NCBI GenBank assembly: GCA_963831645.1
Contig: CAWHQZ010000023.1
Coordinates: 517,227-581,226 of the forward strand
Direction: 5' to 3'
DNA length: 64,000 bases
From: CAWHQZ01 sp963831645
GTDB taxonomy: Bacteria; Pseudomonadota; Alphaproteobacteria; Rhizobiales; Aestuariivirgaceae
The notes under the pieces were generated by a model, which saw only the letters and a program-made list of their open reading frames with translations, made no database searches and was not told the origin of the DNA. Of this stretch, positions 28,675 through 38,438 are shown one piece after another. The position numbers and the translations under genes were made by a program. The stretch's first letter is position 1. Each line of letters begins with the position of its first letter.

Positions 28675-29202
28675 CTACGCCCGCTGCCCTCGCCGCTTCC
28701 TGCATGGGTATGACCAGGTCCGGCGCAGCCCAAGATCGAGGTGCACGATATTGTTGCCGCAATAGATGCCGATGCCGCCGATACTTGACAGGCCGCGCGC
28801 GAACTGCAGCAGGGCCAGACGGGAAACCCCGGCCACCTTGATGTCCGCAGCGAGGCAGGAAAGATGCAGCGATCGCCTGACGCCGCCTGCCCGTCTGTTG
28901 GCAACGGGCGACCGGCAGCCGCTGGTAACCACGACCGGCCTGCCGAAGTACCGGCTGACCTCGGCCAGTGCGCTCTTCAACCGAATGTTCAACCCTTCAA
29001 TCTTGCCGAGGTGGCTCTCCTGCCACGCCGAGCCGTGGTCCCGTCCGACGCTGGCGAGTGTGTAGAGCGGAGGGCTTATCGGTCCCTTAAGCCGCGTCGG
29101 ATTGGCCGGCGGGACTGCCATTGCGGACCTCTCCGCGCCCGCCAACGCGAAACAGAGCATAGCAATCCAAGCTGCGTGCCGCAGCCACGTGCGTACTCCC
29201 AC
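28675..29202 (-). CDS. Exported M15-like peptidase (D-Ala-D-Ala carboxypeptidase type)
   Basis: About 175 residues with a signal peptide (hydrophobic core AAWIAMLCFALAGAERSAMA). The metal site of the peptidase M15 family is visible: SLHLSCLAADIKVAG (S-x-H-x6-D) and IVHLDLG (H-x-D), with TSGCRSP upstream. Proteins of this kind act on cell-wall peptides in the periplasm. I chose GTG 29202, preceded by a GAGGGG ribosome site; an in-frame ATG at 29256 is the alternative. Confidence 0.8.
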   Translation of the reverse strand: MGVRTWLRHAAWIAMLCFALAGAERSAMAVPPANPTRLKGPISPPLYTLASVGRDHGSAWQESHLGKIEGLNIRLKSALAEVSRYFGRPVVVTSGCRSPVANRRAGGVRRSLHLSCLAADIKVAGVSRLALLQFARGLSSIGGIGIYCGNNIVHLDLGLRRTWSYPCRKRRGQRA

Positions 29203-29345
29203 TGCCGTCCCCTCTTTTGCCGCATACCTGAGCACCGCCACAGCGGCGCCCCACAAGTGCGATAGGGGTAAAATCGGGCAAAAAAAAGAACCAGTTTACC
29301 TGAGGGTCAACCACCTGTTTGTGGGATCGCTCCGTAGGCGGATTA

Positions 29346-29867
29346 TTATTCGACGAGGTAGTCGGCGCACGCCGGCGCAGGGGCCGGCCCCCATGGCATG
29401 ATGGGCACGGTCGATGTCGAGTTTTGCGGAGATCCTTCGATGATACGATCGGAGTAGACGAGATAGACCAGGACGTTGCGCTTGGGATCGCAGCCACGCA
29501 CGATCTGCATCTTCTTGAAGAACAGCGAGCGGCGCTGGCGGTAGATTTCATGCCCCTGCTCGAACTTGGTGGCGAAGGCGATCGGACCCACCTGCCGGCA
29601 GGCGAGCGAGATTTCCGAGCGCTCCTCGGCGAAGCCGGCCCATCCCTTCCAGCCGCCGATCTCCGGTACTGTGAAGTGGCAGGCGACGCCCTTGATGTCG
29701 GGGTCGTCGAAGGCATAGGTGGCAAGCTTGGCATCGGGCGAGAAGAAGCGGAACACGGTGGTCTTCTTGAAGATGAGTTCCGGATCGTCGGCTTCCTGCG
29801 CATTGCTGCTCAGCCATCCTCCTGCGAGAGCAAGAGCGGACAGCAACGATAGCAGGCGTTTGCGCAT
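29346..29867 (-). CDS. creA: CreA family periplasmic protein
   Basis: A 173-residue secreted protein (signal RKRLLSLLSALALAGGWLSSNAQ) of the CreA family. Typical segments: TYAFDDPDIKGVACHFTV and ISLACRQVGPI, with paired cysteines. Function is unknown. ATG 29867 was chosen because it gives a proper signal peptide; the longer frame to 30005 overlaps the upstream gene. It lies 20 bases downstream of cystathionine beta-lyase. Confidence 0.9.
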   Translation of the reverse strand: MRKRLLSLLSALALAGGWLSSNAQEADDPELIFKKTTVFRFFSPDAKLATYAFDDPDIKGVACHFTVPEIGGWKGWAGFAEERSEISLACRQVGPIAFATKFEQGHEIYRQRRSLFFKKMQIVRGCDPKRNVLVYLVYSDRIIEGSPQNSTSTVPIMPWGPAPAPACADYLVE

Positions 29868-29887
29868 GAATGTCTCCTGACCCGCGG

Positions 29888-31078
29888 TCACTCCGCATCG
29901 GTTATCGCGTTGAGGCGCTCGAAACCTGCTGCTAGGTCGGCCTTGAGATCGTCGGTGTTCTCCAGCCCGACGTGGAATCTGAGGGCCAGGCCCTTGGCCT
30001 GCCATTTGGTGGCTGTGCGCATCCGGGCGGGATCAAACGGCACAACCAGGCTTTCGAACCCGCCCCAGCTGTATCCCATGCCGAACAGCGACAACCCGTC
30101 GAGCATTGCCGCCATAGCCTTGTGTGATTGTGTTTTGAGGACCACCGAGAAGAGGCCGGAGGCGCCGAGATAGTCGCGCTTCCAAAGTTCATGTTCGGGA
30201 TGATCTGGCAGGGCAGGGTGTAGCACGCGGTCGATCTCGGGGCGTTCGCGCAGCCATTGGGCGACGCTGAGGGCGTTCTTCATGTGCCGGTCGAGACGAA
30301 CGGCGAGGGTGCGCAGGCCTCGCAGCACCAAGTACATGTCGTCGGGACCCGCGAACTGTCCCATCTGCTCGTATGCGTCCTTGAATTGCGGCCAGGTGTC
30401 TTTCGAGCAGGTGACCAGGCCGAGCATTACGTCGGAGTGCCCGGCCACATATTTGGTCGCCGCCTGGATCGAGATGTCACAGCCCTTGCTGAACGGCTTG
30501 AAGTAGTGTCCCCCACTCCAGGTGTTGTCGACCGCCACCAGCCCGCCGTGCCTGTGGACCGCTTCGACGATCGCCGGCACATCCTGGACTTCCATCGTAT
30601 TCGATCCGGGCGTTTCAAGGTAAACAAGCCGCGTGTTGGGCTTCAGCAGCTCGCTGATCCGCGATCCGACGACCGGGTCGTAGTAGGTGGTCTCAACGCT
30701 GAATTGACGCAGCACGCCGTCGCAAAAGCGGCGCGTCGGTTCGTAGACAGCGTCGGTCATCAGGAGATGGTCGCCGGCCCGCAGGAATGCGAGGAGCGTG
30801 GTGCTGACTGCTGCGAGGCCGGAGGGGCAAACCTTGGTTGCGTGGCCCCCTTCGAGCAGTGCGATTGCCGACTCAAGCGCCCGTGAGGTCGGCGTTCCGC
30901 GCCGGCCATAAAGGTATCGCTGGCTGCGTTCCGTGAGGGTTCGAACATCGGGAAACAGAATGGTCGAGGCATGGTAAACGGCCGGATTGACCATGCCATG
31001 CTCGGTATAATCGCGCGCTGCGACGACCAGCTGTGTTTCCGGCCTGAGCCTTGCCGGATCGGCGATCTTCCTGGGCAT
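29888..31078 (-). CDS. metC: Cystathionine beta-lyase
   Basis: PLP enzyme that splits cystathionine to homocysteine, pyruvate and ammonia in methionine synthesis. 396 residues of the Cys/Met metabolism family: YLYGRRGTPTSRALE, the cofactor loop VCPSGLAAVSTTLLAFL, VDNTWSGG, and the PLP lysine in SIQAATKYVAGHSDVMLG. The motif with WSGG and the short form fits the alphaproteobacterial MetC group better than cystathionine gamma-synthase. Start ATG 31078 (MPRKIADPARL); the 101-residue upstream extension is not family-like. Divergent from aapJ. Confidence 0.92.
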   Translation of the reverse strand: MPRKIADPARLRPETQLVVAARDYTEHGMVNPAVYHASTILFPDVRTLTERSQRYLYGRRGTPTSRALESAIALLEGGHATKVCPSGLAAVSTTLLAFLRAGDHLLMTDAVYEPTRRFCDGVLRQFSVETTYYDPVVGSRISELLKPNTRLVYLETPGSNTMEVQDVPAIVEAVHRHGGLVAVDNTWSGGHYFKPFSKGCDISIQAATKYVAGHSDVMLGLVTCSKDTWPQFKDAYEQMGQFAGPDDMYLVLRGLRTLAVRLDRHMKNALSVAQWLRERPEIDRVLHPALPDHPEHELWKRDYLGASGLFSVVLKTQSHKAMAAMLDGLSLFGMGYSWGGFESLVVPFDPARMRTATKWQAKGLALRFHVGLENTDDLKADLAAGFERLNAITDAE

Positions 31079-31353
31079 CGGAAGGAGTGGACCGTAGGAA
31101 AGAAAAATGGCGGCGGTGCAGGTTTGAGTTAGCACAGGGCCCACCGGGCCGGTAGGTGCCGCGGAAGGAGCCGGTTTTCGGTTGACCACAGGGCGGATTT
31201 GGGCTCCGATGGCCGCGAGTGCACCCAATGCGCTCTCAGGGAGTGGATCCAGATCCAGTGTGTTGAAACCTGGTCGAACCATCCGCATCCCGATGACGGA
31301 AATCGGATGGGGAAGCCCAGCCGAGCATCGCAATTCTGTGAAAAGGTAACAAG

Positions 31354-32376
31354 ATGAAACGCAAGCTGCTTTCTTTGGCATTTGGCGCCGCCGCCGGCGT
31401 GGCTGCTGCCTCGAGCGCCTCGGCCGGAACGCTCGATGATGTGAAGGCCAAGGGCTTTCTACAATGCGGCGTAGGCCAAGGTCTCATCGGTTTCTCCAAT
31501 CCGGACGAACAGAACAATTGGACCGGCATGGACGTCGATCTCTGCCGCGCCGTCGCGGCGGCTATTTTCAACGACGGCCAGAAGGTGAAGTTCACGCCGC
31601 TGTCGGCCAAGGATCGCTTCGCCGCGCTTACTTCGGGCGAGATCGACATCCTGTCGCGCAACACCACATGGACCATGGGGCGTGATACGTCTCAGGGCAT
31701 GACCTTCGCCGGCGTCATGTATTATGACGGACAGGGTTTCATGGTGAAGAAATCGCTAAACGTCGACAGCGCGCTCAAGCTCAACGGCGCAACGGTTTGC
31801 ACGCAGACCGGTACTACGACGGAACTTAATCTCGCCGACTACTTCCGCGCCAACAACATGACCTACCAGGTCGTGGCGTTTGAGAGGAACGAGGAAGTGC
31901 TGAAGGCCTACGATGAGGGCCGCTGTGACGCCCTGACTACCGACCAGTCGGGCCTTTACGCCGACCGTCTCAAGATGTCGTCGCCTGACGATCATCTGGT
32001 TCTGCCGGAGATCATCTCCAAGGAGCCTTTGGGCCCGGTGGTACGGCAGGGTGATAGCGCTTGGTTCAACGTCGTCAAATGGACCTATTTCGCCCTACTG
32101 ACAGCAGAAGAGTTCGGCATAACGTCGGCCAATGTCGACGACCTGAAAGCCAACACCCAGAGCCCTGAGCTCCGCCGCATTCTGGGCGCCGAGGGAGACT
32201 TCGGCGTCGGCATCGGCCTTGCCAATGACTGGGTTGTGAACGTCGTCAAGGCGGTGGGCAACTACGGCGACATCTTCGAGCGGAATGTCGGCGAGACGAC
32301 ACCGCTCAAGATTGCCCGTGGCAAGAACGCGCTGTGGACCAAGGGCGGATTGCAATACGCGCCGCCGATCCGCTAA
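31354..32376 (+). CDS. aapJ: General L-amino acid ABC transporter, binding protein
   Basis: Periplasmic solute-binding protein of the Aap system, which takes up a wide range of L-amino acids in rhizobia. 340 residues, close to the reference length. Signal peptide (LLSLAFGAAAGVAAASSASA), then LDDVKAKGFLQCGVGQGLIG and MDVDLCRAVAAAIF, all typical for AapJ. A ribosome site AAAGG lies 7 bases upstream of the ATG. First gene of aapJQMP, with 146 bases before aapQ. Confidence 0.95.
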   Translation: MKRKLLSLAFGAAAGVAAASSASAGTLDDVKAKGFLQCGVGQGLIGFSNPDEQNNWTGMDVDLCRAVAAAIFNDGQKVKFTPLSAKDRFAALTSGEIDILSRNTTWTMGRDTSQGMTFAGVMYYDGQGFMVKKSLNVDSALKLNGATVCTQTGTTTELNLADYFRANNMTYQVVAFERNEEVLKAYDEGRCDALTTDQSGLYADRLKMSSPDDHLVLPEIISKEPLGPVVRQGDSAWFNVVKWTYFALLTAEEFGITSANVDDLKANTQSPELRRILGAEGDFGVGIGLANDWVVNVVKAVGNYGDIFERNVGETTPLKIARGKNALWTKGGLQYAPPIR

Positions 32377-32522
32377 CGCTCATTCCGTTCCGGCGGCCGG
32401 TCGCAGGGTGACACATTTCCTGCACCGGCTGCCGGTTCGGCACCTCAAAGGGAATGCTCGCGCGCGACTCATCGACCCGGCGGCACAGGCACCCCAGATG
32501 AGAGGCTAGGGCGGGATCCGGG

Positions 32523-33902
32523 ATGAGCGCGGCGACCGGGGAACGGACGGTTCCTCAAACCTCATTGCTGTACGATCCCAGGGTCCGCTCGCTCGTCGTA
32601 CAGGGCGTATTGCTGGGCCTGCTGGTCTGGGTGGCCTATGAGGTGGTGCAGAACACCGCCGCGAACCTCGCCAGGCTCAACCAGAATTTCGGCTGGGGAT
32701 TTCTCACCACCACCGCCGGTTTCGACATCATTCAGCGGCCGGTCTTCTACAGCAACGTATCGACCTACGGCCGCGCCCTTTTCGTCGGCTTTCTCAATAC
32801 CCTGATCGTTGCAGCCCTTGGCATCATCGCCGCGACGGTGCTCGGTTTTGTAGTCGGCATCATGCGGTTGTCGAGAAACTTCGTCATTTCTGGAGTGGCC
32901 ACGGTGTATGTGGAGTGCATCCGGAATGTTCCGCTGCTGCTCCAGATCCTCATCTGGTATTCGGCGGTGCTGAAGCCGCTGCCCAACCCGCGTCAGGCGA
33001 TCGACCTCGGAATCCCGCTGCCCGGCTCGGGATTTTGGGTGTTCGTGCCTCTCCTCGCCCTCACCGTATACGGGTTCGTGAGGGTCTTTCAACAGACTGC
33101 CGACGGCATGAAGCGCCTGGCGGCGACGGTGGGGCTGTTCATTGCTTTCGGGCTGCTTGTGGGCCTGACCGGGAAGTGGATCGGGCCGGTTTTCTCGGTC
33201 ATTCCGCTGGGCGGCTTCCTGAGCAATCGGGGCCTCATGCTGCCGCGCCCGCTGTTTGAGGAGGGCGCCGTCGCGATCGCACTCGCGCTCGCAGCTGCCA
33301 TCGTAACGGCTTTTTTCGTCCGCCTTTGGGCGCGCCGGCGGCAGGAGGAGACGGGTGCGCAATTTCCGGTGCTGTGGACCAACGTTGCGCTCATCATTGG
33401 ACTGCCGTTGCTCGCCGCCGTGCTCAGCGGCATACCGGTCAGCCTGGAGTACCCGGAACTTCAGGGATTCAATTTCGCCGGCGGACTAGTGGTCATCCCT
33501 GAGTTCATCGCACTCTTCCTGGCGCTATCGATCTATACCTCGGCGTACATCGCCGAGATCGCGCGGGCCGGTATCCTAGCGGTCAGTCACGGCCAGTCCG
33601 AAGCTGGCCATGCCCTCGGTCTCCGCGCCCAGCCGACCCTGCGGCTGGTGATCATACCGCAGGCCCTGCGGGTCATCATTCCGCCCCTGACCAATCAGTA
33701 TCTGAACCTCACCAAGAACTCATCGCTGGCCGTCGCCATTGCCTACCCCGACCTGGTGGCGGTCGGAGGAACAATTCTCAACCAGACCGGCAAGGCCATC
33801 GAGATCATCAGCATGTGGATGATCGTCTATCTCACGTTGAGCCTGCTGACCTCCGCTTTCATGAACTGGTACAACTCCCGAATGCGGCTGGTGGAGCGTT
33901 AG
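32523..33902 (+). CDS. aapQ: General L-amino acid ABC transporter permease AapQ
   Basis: Inner-membrane permease of the His/Glu/Gln type. The conserved EAA-like loop is HGQSEAGHALGLRAQPTLRL, and the N-terminal region has YVECIRNVPLLLQILIWY. At 459 residues it is longer than the roughly 400 residues I know for rhizobial AapQ; the extra length is in a hydrophobic central part (about residues 190-300). Followed after 2 bases by aapM. Confidence 0.93.
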   Translation: MSAATGERTVPQTSLLYDPRVRSLVVQGVLLGLLVWVAYEVVQNTAANLARLNQNFGWGFLTTTAGFDIIQRPVFYSNVSTYGRALFVGFLNTLIVAALGIIAATVLGFVVGIMRLSRNFVISGVATVYVECIRNVPLLLQILIWYSAVLKPLPNPRQAIDLGIPLPGSGFWVFVPLLALTVYGFVRVFQQTADGMKRLAATVGLFIAFGLLVGLTGKWIGPVFSVIPLGGFLSNRGLMLPRPLFEEGAVAIALALAAAIVTAFFVRLWARRRQEETGAQFPVLWTNVALIIGLPLLAAVLSGIPVSLEYPELQGFNFAGGLVVIPEFIALFLALSIYTSAYIAEIARAGILAVSHGQSEAGHALGLRAQPTLRLVIIPQALRVIIPPLTNQYLNLTKNSSLAVAIAYPDLVAVGGTILNQTGKAIEIISMWMIVYLTLSLLTSAFMNWYNSRMRLVER

Positions 33903-33904
33903 CG

Positions 33905-35440
33905 ATGTCGGGGCCGAAGGACATTGCCTATGTCCGCACGCAGGAGGCTCCATCGCTTCCGCCTCCGTCCTATGCCGTCGGCATCAACGGCTGGCTTCGC
34001 GGTAACCTGGTGTCGAACTGGTGGGTGGCGCTGCTGGCGGGGTTGTTCACGGTCCTTGCGGCTTCCCTGCTTTGGGGAATGCTGTCGTGGGCAGTTCTGG
34101 ATGCCGTATTCACGGCGGACAACCGCGAAGGCTGCATTGCCGGAGCGGCCGAGGGCAGAGAGCTCGGCGCCTGTTGGGCCTACGTGAAGGCAAAGTTCGG
34201 CCAATGGATCTACGGCTTCTATCCGATTGAGCTGCGCTGGCGGCCCAATCTCGTGTTCCTGCTGTTTGCCGTGCTTCTCGTTCCTCTGCTCACTCCCGGG
34301 GCGCCGTGGAAGGCCCTGAATGCGGTGCTGTTTTTTGTTGTATTTCCCATTCTGGCTTTTTACCTTCTGTACGGGACGACCATTCCGTTTGCCATCTTTG
34401 GTTTTGCCACTTGGCTCGCCAAGAGCCTCATTCTGTTTCTCGCCTCGGTCATTCATGCGATCGGCACGGTTCTCGACGGCATCGTTTCAGTGGTCATCGA
34501 TGGCGAAATTTTCCAGCTGCTGTTCGGATGGCTGGCAGCGCCTTTTCGCTGGATCGCCTCGATCATCGATCTCATAGCCGTTGCAATCGGCGGGCTTCTC
34601 GGTTCGCCCGCAGGCTTCTGGCTCGACTACGTTTTATCTGCGAGCCTTATTCTTGGCGCGATGGCTTGGCGCTCGGCGCGCAAGGCCGTTGCCTGGCCGC
34701 GCATGCTCGCCAAGGGTCTGGGCGTTGCGGCGGTGCTCGCGATGTTTATCCTGATCAGCGGATTGGATCGCGGCCTGCCGGTCGTGGAGACCCAGCAATG
34801 GGGCGGCCTGCTGGTCACAATGGTGGTGGCGGTCACGGGCATCGTCGCCTCGCTGCCGATCGGCATCGCCTTGGCGCTGGGGCGCCGCTCACAGATGCCG
34901 GCCATCAGGCTCCTGTCGGTCGCCTTCATCGAAATGGTGCGCGGCGTGCCTCTCATTACCGTCCTGTTCATGGCATCAGTCATGCTGCCCCTGTTCCTTC
35001 CCGAAGGAACAAACTTCGACAAGCTGCTTCGCGCGCTTGTAGGGGTCGCCTTGTTTTCCGCGGCCTACATGGCCGAGGTAGTGCGGGGTGGGCTGCAAGC
35101 CATTCCCAAGGGACAATATGAGGCGGCCCGGGCACTCGGCCTGAACTACTGGAAGATGATGGTTCTCATCGTCTTGCCCCAGGCGCTGAAGATTGTCATT
35201 CCGGGCATCGTCAATACGTTCATCAGTCTCTTCAAGGACACGACGCTGGTATCGATCGTCGGGCTGTTCGATCTCCTTGGCATCGTCCAGGCTGGCTTCG
35301 CCGATCAGAAGTGGGTGTCGCCGGTGACTGCGCCCACAGGCTACTTCGGCGCCGCCATCATTTTCATACTCTTCTGCTTCGGCATGTCGCGCTATTCGAT
35401 CTACATGGAGCGACGGCTTGCCACGGGCCACAGACGCTGA
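33905..35440 (+). CDS. aapM: General L-amino acid ABC transporter permease AapM, unusually long
   Basis: Second permease of the Aap system. C-terminal permease domain is clear: IEMVRGVPLITVLFMASVML and KGQYEAARALGLNYWKMMVL. The 511 residues exceed the usual length of about 384. The extra hydrophobic block lies around residues 130-260 (for example FFVVFPILAFYLLYGTTIPF and GFATWLAKSLILFLA), adding several predicted helices before the conserved domain. ATG 33905 was chosen, overlapping nothing and 2 bases after aapQ. Confidence 0.93.
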   Translation: MSGPKDIAYVRTQEAPSLPPPSYAVGINGWLRGNLVSNWWVALLAGLFTVLAASLLWGMLSWAVLDAVFTADNREGCIAGAAEGRELGACWAYVKAKFGQWIYGFYPIELRWRPNLVFLLFAVLLVPLLTPGAPWKALNAVLFFVVFPILAFYLLYGTTIPFAIFGFATWLAKSLILFLASVIHAIGTVLDGIVSVVIDGEIFQLLFGWLAAPFRWIASIIDLIAVAIGGLLGSPAGFWLDYVLSASLILGAMAWRSARKAVAWPRMLAKGLGVAAVLAMFILISGLDRGLPVVETQQWGGLLVTMVVAVTGIVASLPIGIALALGRRSQMPAIRLLSVAFIEMVRGVPLITVLFMASVMLPLFLPEGTNFDKLLRALVGVALFSAAYMAEVVRGGLQAIPKGQYEAARALGLNYWKMMVLIVLPQALKIVIPGIVNTFISLFKDTTLVSIVGLFDLLGIVQAGFADQKWVSPVTAPTGYFGAAIIFILFCFGMSRYSIYMERRLATGHRR

Positions 35441-35450
35441 GGTCAGAAAC

Positions 35451-36221
35451 ATGGCGAAATCGGCGGAAAGGAAATTGGCGGTCTCCGACGAAGTGGCGAT
35501 CGCAATTTCCGGAATGAACAAGTGGTACGGCGATTTTCATGTTCTGCGCGACATCAATCTCACCGTCTACCGGGGTGAGCGCATCGTCATCTGCGGGCCC
35601 TCGGGGTCTGGCAAGTCGACGCTCATCCGCTGCATCAACCGTCTCGAGGAGCACCAGAAGGGGAGGATCGTCGTCGACGACATCGAGCTCACCGGCGATC
35701 TGAAGCGCATCGATGAGGTCCGGCGCGAGGTCGGCATGGTGTTCCAGCATTTCAACCTGTTCCCGCACCTGACCGTGCTCGAGAACCTGACTCTGGCGCC
35801 CATCTGGGTGCGCAAGATGCCCAAGGCGGAGGCCGAGGAAGCGGCCATGAGTTATCTCGAGCGGGTCAAGATCCCCGAGCAGGCCAGGAAGTACCCGGGC
35901 CAGCTGTCGGGCGGCCAGCAGCAGCGCGTCGCCATCGCCCGTGCGCTGTGCATGAACCCGCGCATCATGCTGTTCGATGAGCCGACTTCGGCGCTCGACC
36001 CCGAGATGATCAAGGAAGTGCTGGAGGTCATGGTCGACCTCGCCCAGAGCGGCATGACCATGCTCTGCGTCACCCACGAAATGGGTTTTGCACGTCAGGT
36101 GGCCAATCGCGTGATCTTCATGGATCTGGGACAGATCATCGAGCAGAACTCGCCGGCCGAGTTCTTCTCCAACCCCAAGAGCGAACGAACAAAGCTGTTT
36201 CTCAGCCAAATCCTGCACTGA
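35451..36221 (+). CDS. aapP: General L-amino acid ABC transporter ATP-binding protein
   Basis: ATPase of the Aap system, 256 residues. Walker A GPSGSGKSTL, Q-loop region VFQHFNLFPHLTV, signature LSGGQQQRVAIARAL, Walker B IMLFDEPTSALD and the switch His in CVTHEMGFA. Last gene of aapJQMP; the start MAKSAERKLAV at 35451 is 10 bases after aapM. Confidence 0.95.
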   Translation: MAKSAERKLAVSDEVAIAISGMNKWYGDFHVLRDINLTVYRGERIVICGPSGSGKSTLIRCINRLEEHQKGRIVVDDIELTGDLKRIDEVRREVGMVFQHFNLFPHLTVLENLTLAPIWVRKMPKAEAEEAAMSYLERVKIPEQARKYPGQLSGGQQQRVAIARALCMNPRIMLFDEPTSALDPEMIKEVLEVMVDLAQSGMTMLCVTHEMGFARQVANRVIFMDLGQIIEQNSPAEFFSNPKSERTKLFLSQILH

Positions 36222-36304
36222 GGCTGGCAGCCCTCTCGTCATGCCGGCTAAGCGGGTCCGGAATTGCGGCAGCGCAAGTCGCATCGCTCCCGTGCAAAGC
36301 AATG

Positions 36305-36856
36305 CTACGACGGCGGCGCCCTGTTGCGTGTCACCCGTATCAGTTTGTTCTCACGTGCGTAGGGAACAAAACCGGCGCGTTGGTAAAGGGGCAGGGCGGC
36401 GGGGCCATCGAGCGTACAGGTGTCGACGATCACCCGTTTCGGCGAGCTTGACCATGCCGCAGCAATCGCTTCGGCGAGGAACCACTTGCCGATGCCGCGT
36501 CCGCGGAAATCGGGGATGAGACCGAAATATTTGATTTCAGCCACATCGGCCTCCTGTGCGTCGATCTCGAAATATCCCGCCGGCGCACCGCGCGAGTAGA
36601 GAACGAAAATCTCGACACCTTGCGCATGAAGGCTCTTCGCGAGCTCCGCATCGCTCAGACCGCTCCGGTCAACCCAGTGCAAACCTTTGCCTACCGCGTC
36701 GTAGAGATAGCGGTAGAAATGCAAAGGAATCTTGTCGGCCTTCAGCAGGATCAGCTTGAGGTTCGCCGGCGGTTCAACCTGTTTTCCCGGCGGATGCGTC
36801 ATCTCGAGATAGGTGACGACCGTCTCGATGCGTCGCGAGTGTCCGGCCTTGCGCAT
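36305..36856 (-). CDS. GNAT family N-acetyltransferase
   Basis: About 183 residues. The acetyl-CoA loop is IPDFRGRGIGKWFLAEAI (R/Q-x2-G-x-G/A pattern), followed by a C-terminal YQRAGFVPYAREN, both typical for GNAT enzymes. Substrate unknown. I chose ATG 36856, whose codon overlaps the sseA stop (ATGA), so it is the last gene of cysK-alaX-sseA-GNAT. Confidence 0.87.
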   Translation of the reverse strand: MRKAGHSRRIETVVTYLEMTHPPGKQVEPPANLKLILLKADKIPLHFYRYLYDAVGKGLHWVDRSGLSDAELAKSLHAQGVEIFVLYSRGAPAGYFEIDAQEADVAEIKYFGLIPDFRGRGIGKWFLAEAIAAAWSSSPKRVIVDTCTLDGPAALPLYQRAGFVPYARENKLIRVTRNRAPPS

Positions 36857-37707
36857 CAGCGCTCGTTGCCGGTGGCAGCCGGCAGCTCGGATATGCTGCC
36901 CCATTCGCTCCACGATCCGTCATAGAGGGAATTTTCAGAGGAGCCGATGTGCGCCAGGCCGAGGCTGAGGATCGCTGCGGTAATTCCCGATCCGCATGAG
37001 GTGGTGATCGGCCTCTCCGGATCGATGCCTGCCTTGCGGAATTGCGCCTCGATGTAGGCCGGCGAGTGCAGGGTCCCATCGTCTCGGACGAGCGAGGAGA
37101 ACGGCAGGTTTTTCGCACCCGGCATGTGGCCGGCGCGGACGCCCGGCCGCGGCTCGGGTTCGGTGCCGGCGAAGCGCATGGCTGGGCGGGCATCGACGAT
37201 CTGCACCGCACCGGACTGCAGGGCGCCGAACACCTCGCTGCGGTCGCTCACCATAGTGGACCGGAAACGTGCCGTAAAATGCCGCTCCTGCGGCACGACG
37301 GGAGGACCGTCCTCGACCGGCTTTCCCTCCGCCTTCCACTTCTTGAGACCGCCGTCGAGCACCGCGACATCGTCCTTTCCGAACACGCGAAACATCCACC
37401 ACGCCCGGGCGGCCGAATAGATGCCGAGTGTGTCGTAAACGATGACTTGCTTGCCATCGCCAACTCCGAGCTTGCGCATCCGCGAAGAGAACTTTTCCGC
37501 TCTCGGCAGCATGTGGGGGTAGGGACTGGTAGTATCGGAGAGCTCCTCGATATCGAAGAAGTGTGCTCCGGGTATCCGCCCGGCGAGAAACTCCTCCCGT
37601 GGATCGCGGCCCGATTGCGGCAGATGCCAGGACGCATCCAGTATCGCCACGTCGGGCGCCTCGAGGTGCTCGAAAAGCCAATCTGTCGAAACCAGCCAGC
37701 CGTTCAA
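36856..37707 (-). CDS. sseA: 3-mercaptopyruvate sulfurtransferase
   Basis: Transfers sulfur from 3-mercaptopyruvate to thiols or cyanide. 283 residues with two rhodanese domains: VAILDASWHLPQSGRDPREEF in the inactive first, and in the second the active loop CGSGITA (CG[S/T]G-type, distinguishing mercaptopyruvate from thiosulfate enzymes), with VDARPAMRFAGTEPEPRPG before it. It overlaps the downstream GNAT gene by the four bases ATGA and follows alaX by 14 bases. Confidence 0.93.
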   Translation of the reverse strand: MNGWLVSTDWLFEHLEAPDVAILDASWHLPQSGRDPREEFLAGRIPGAHFFDIEELSDTTSPYPHMLPRAEKFSSRMRKLGVGDGKQVIVYDTLGIYSAARAWWMFRVFGKDDVAVLDGGLKKWKAEGKPVEDGPPVVPQERHFTARFRSTMVSDRSEVFGALQSGAVQIVDARPAMRFAGTEPEPRPGVRAGHMPGAKNLPFSSLVRDDGTLHSPAYIEAQFRKAGIDPERPITTSCGSGITAAILSLGLAHIGSSENSLYDGSWSEWGSISELPAATGNER

Positions 37708-37721
37708 CCCCGGATCTCCCT

Positions 37722-38438
37722 TCAGGCCAGACTGATGCGAATGCGGCGGTTCTGGCGGCCCTTACTTTCCGGCTTCGCCACACTGAGGGGTCCGATCTCG
37801 GCGGTCGAGCGCACGTGAGTGCCTCCGCAGGGCTGCAGGTCGATGCTGCCGCCCTCGCCAATCGACACAAGCCGCACCTGCCCTGTGCCCATGGGAGGTT
37901 TGACTGCCATGGTACGGACGAGCTCGGGCTTGCGGACAAGTTCCGCATCGCTGATGGCTGTGGCGGTGACAGGATGGTCCTCGCGGATCAGCCGGTTCAT
38001 CTCGGCTTCGAGCTGTTCCCGGTCGATCGCGCCGGCGGCTGGGATATCGAAGTCGAGACGGCCGCCATCACTGGCAATCTGCCCGCCGGTAACCGGAAAA
38101 CGAACGAGTGCGCACAGCAGGTGCAGTGCCGTGTGTACTCGCATGTGTTTGTATCGGGTGGCCCAGTCGATCGACAGGCTCACCGGTGTGCCGGCTGCCG
38201 GAAGCTCGGCAGCCGCCGCTGGCACATGGACGATGTTCTTCTCGGCGTCGTAGACGGCTGTCGCAATCGGGACTGTGCGTCCTTCGAAGGCCAACGTTCC
38301 CTGGTCTCCGGGCTGTCCGCCGGAGGTGGCGTAGAAGATCGTTCTGTCCAGAAGCACTCCGCCCCGCTCGTTGACGCCGGTCGTTTGTGCCGTGCACGAG
38401 GTCTGGTAGGCATCGTCACGAAAGAGCAGAGCAGTCAT
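37722..38438 (-). CDS. Alanyl-tRNA editing protein AlaX-type
   Basis: Free-standing editing domain that hydrolyses mischarged Ser- or Gly-tRNA(Ala). 238 residues. The zinc site is visible: HTALHLLCAL (H-x3-H) and CGGTHVRSTAEIG (C-x3-H). GGQPGDQG is the usual opening glycine motif. Start MTALLFRDDAYQ at 38438 overlaps the cysK stop (ATGA), so it is translated with cysteine synthase. Confidence 0.92.
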   Translation of the reverse strand: MTALLFRDDAYQTSCTAQTTGVNERGGVLLDRTIFYATSGGQPGDQGTLAFEGRTVPIATAVYDAEKNIVHVPAAAAELPAAGTPVSLSIDWATRYKHMRVHTALHLLCALVRFPVTGGQIASDGGRLDFDIPAAGAIDREQLEAEMNRLIREDHPVTATAISDAELVRKPELVRTMAVKPPMGTGQVRLVSIGEGGSIDLQPCGGTHVRSTAEIGPLSVAKPESKGRQNRRIRISLA

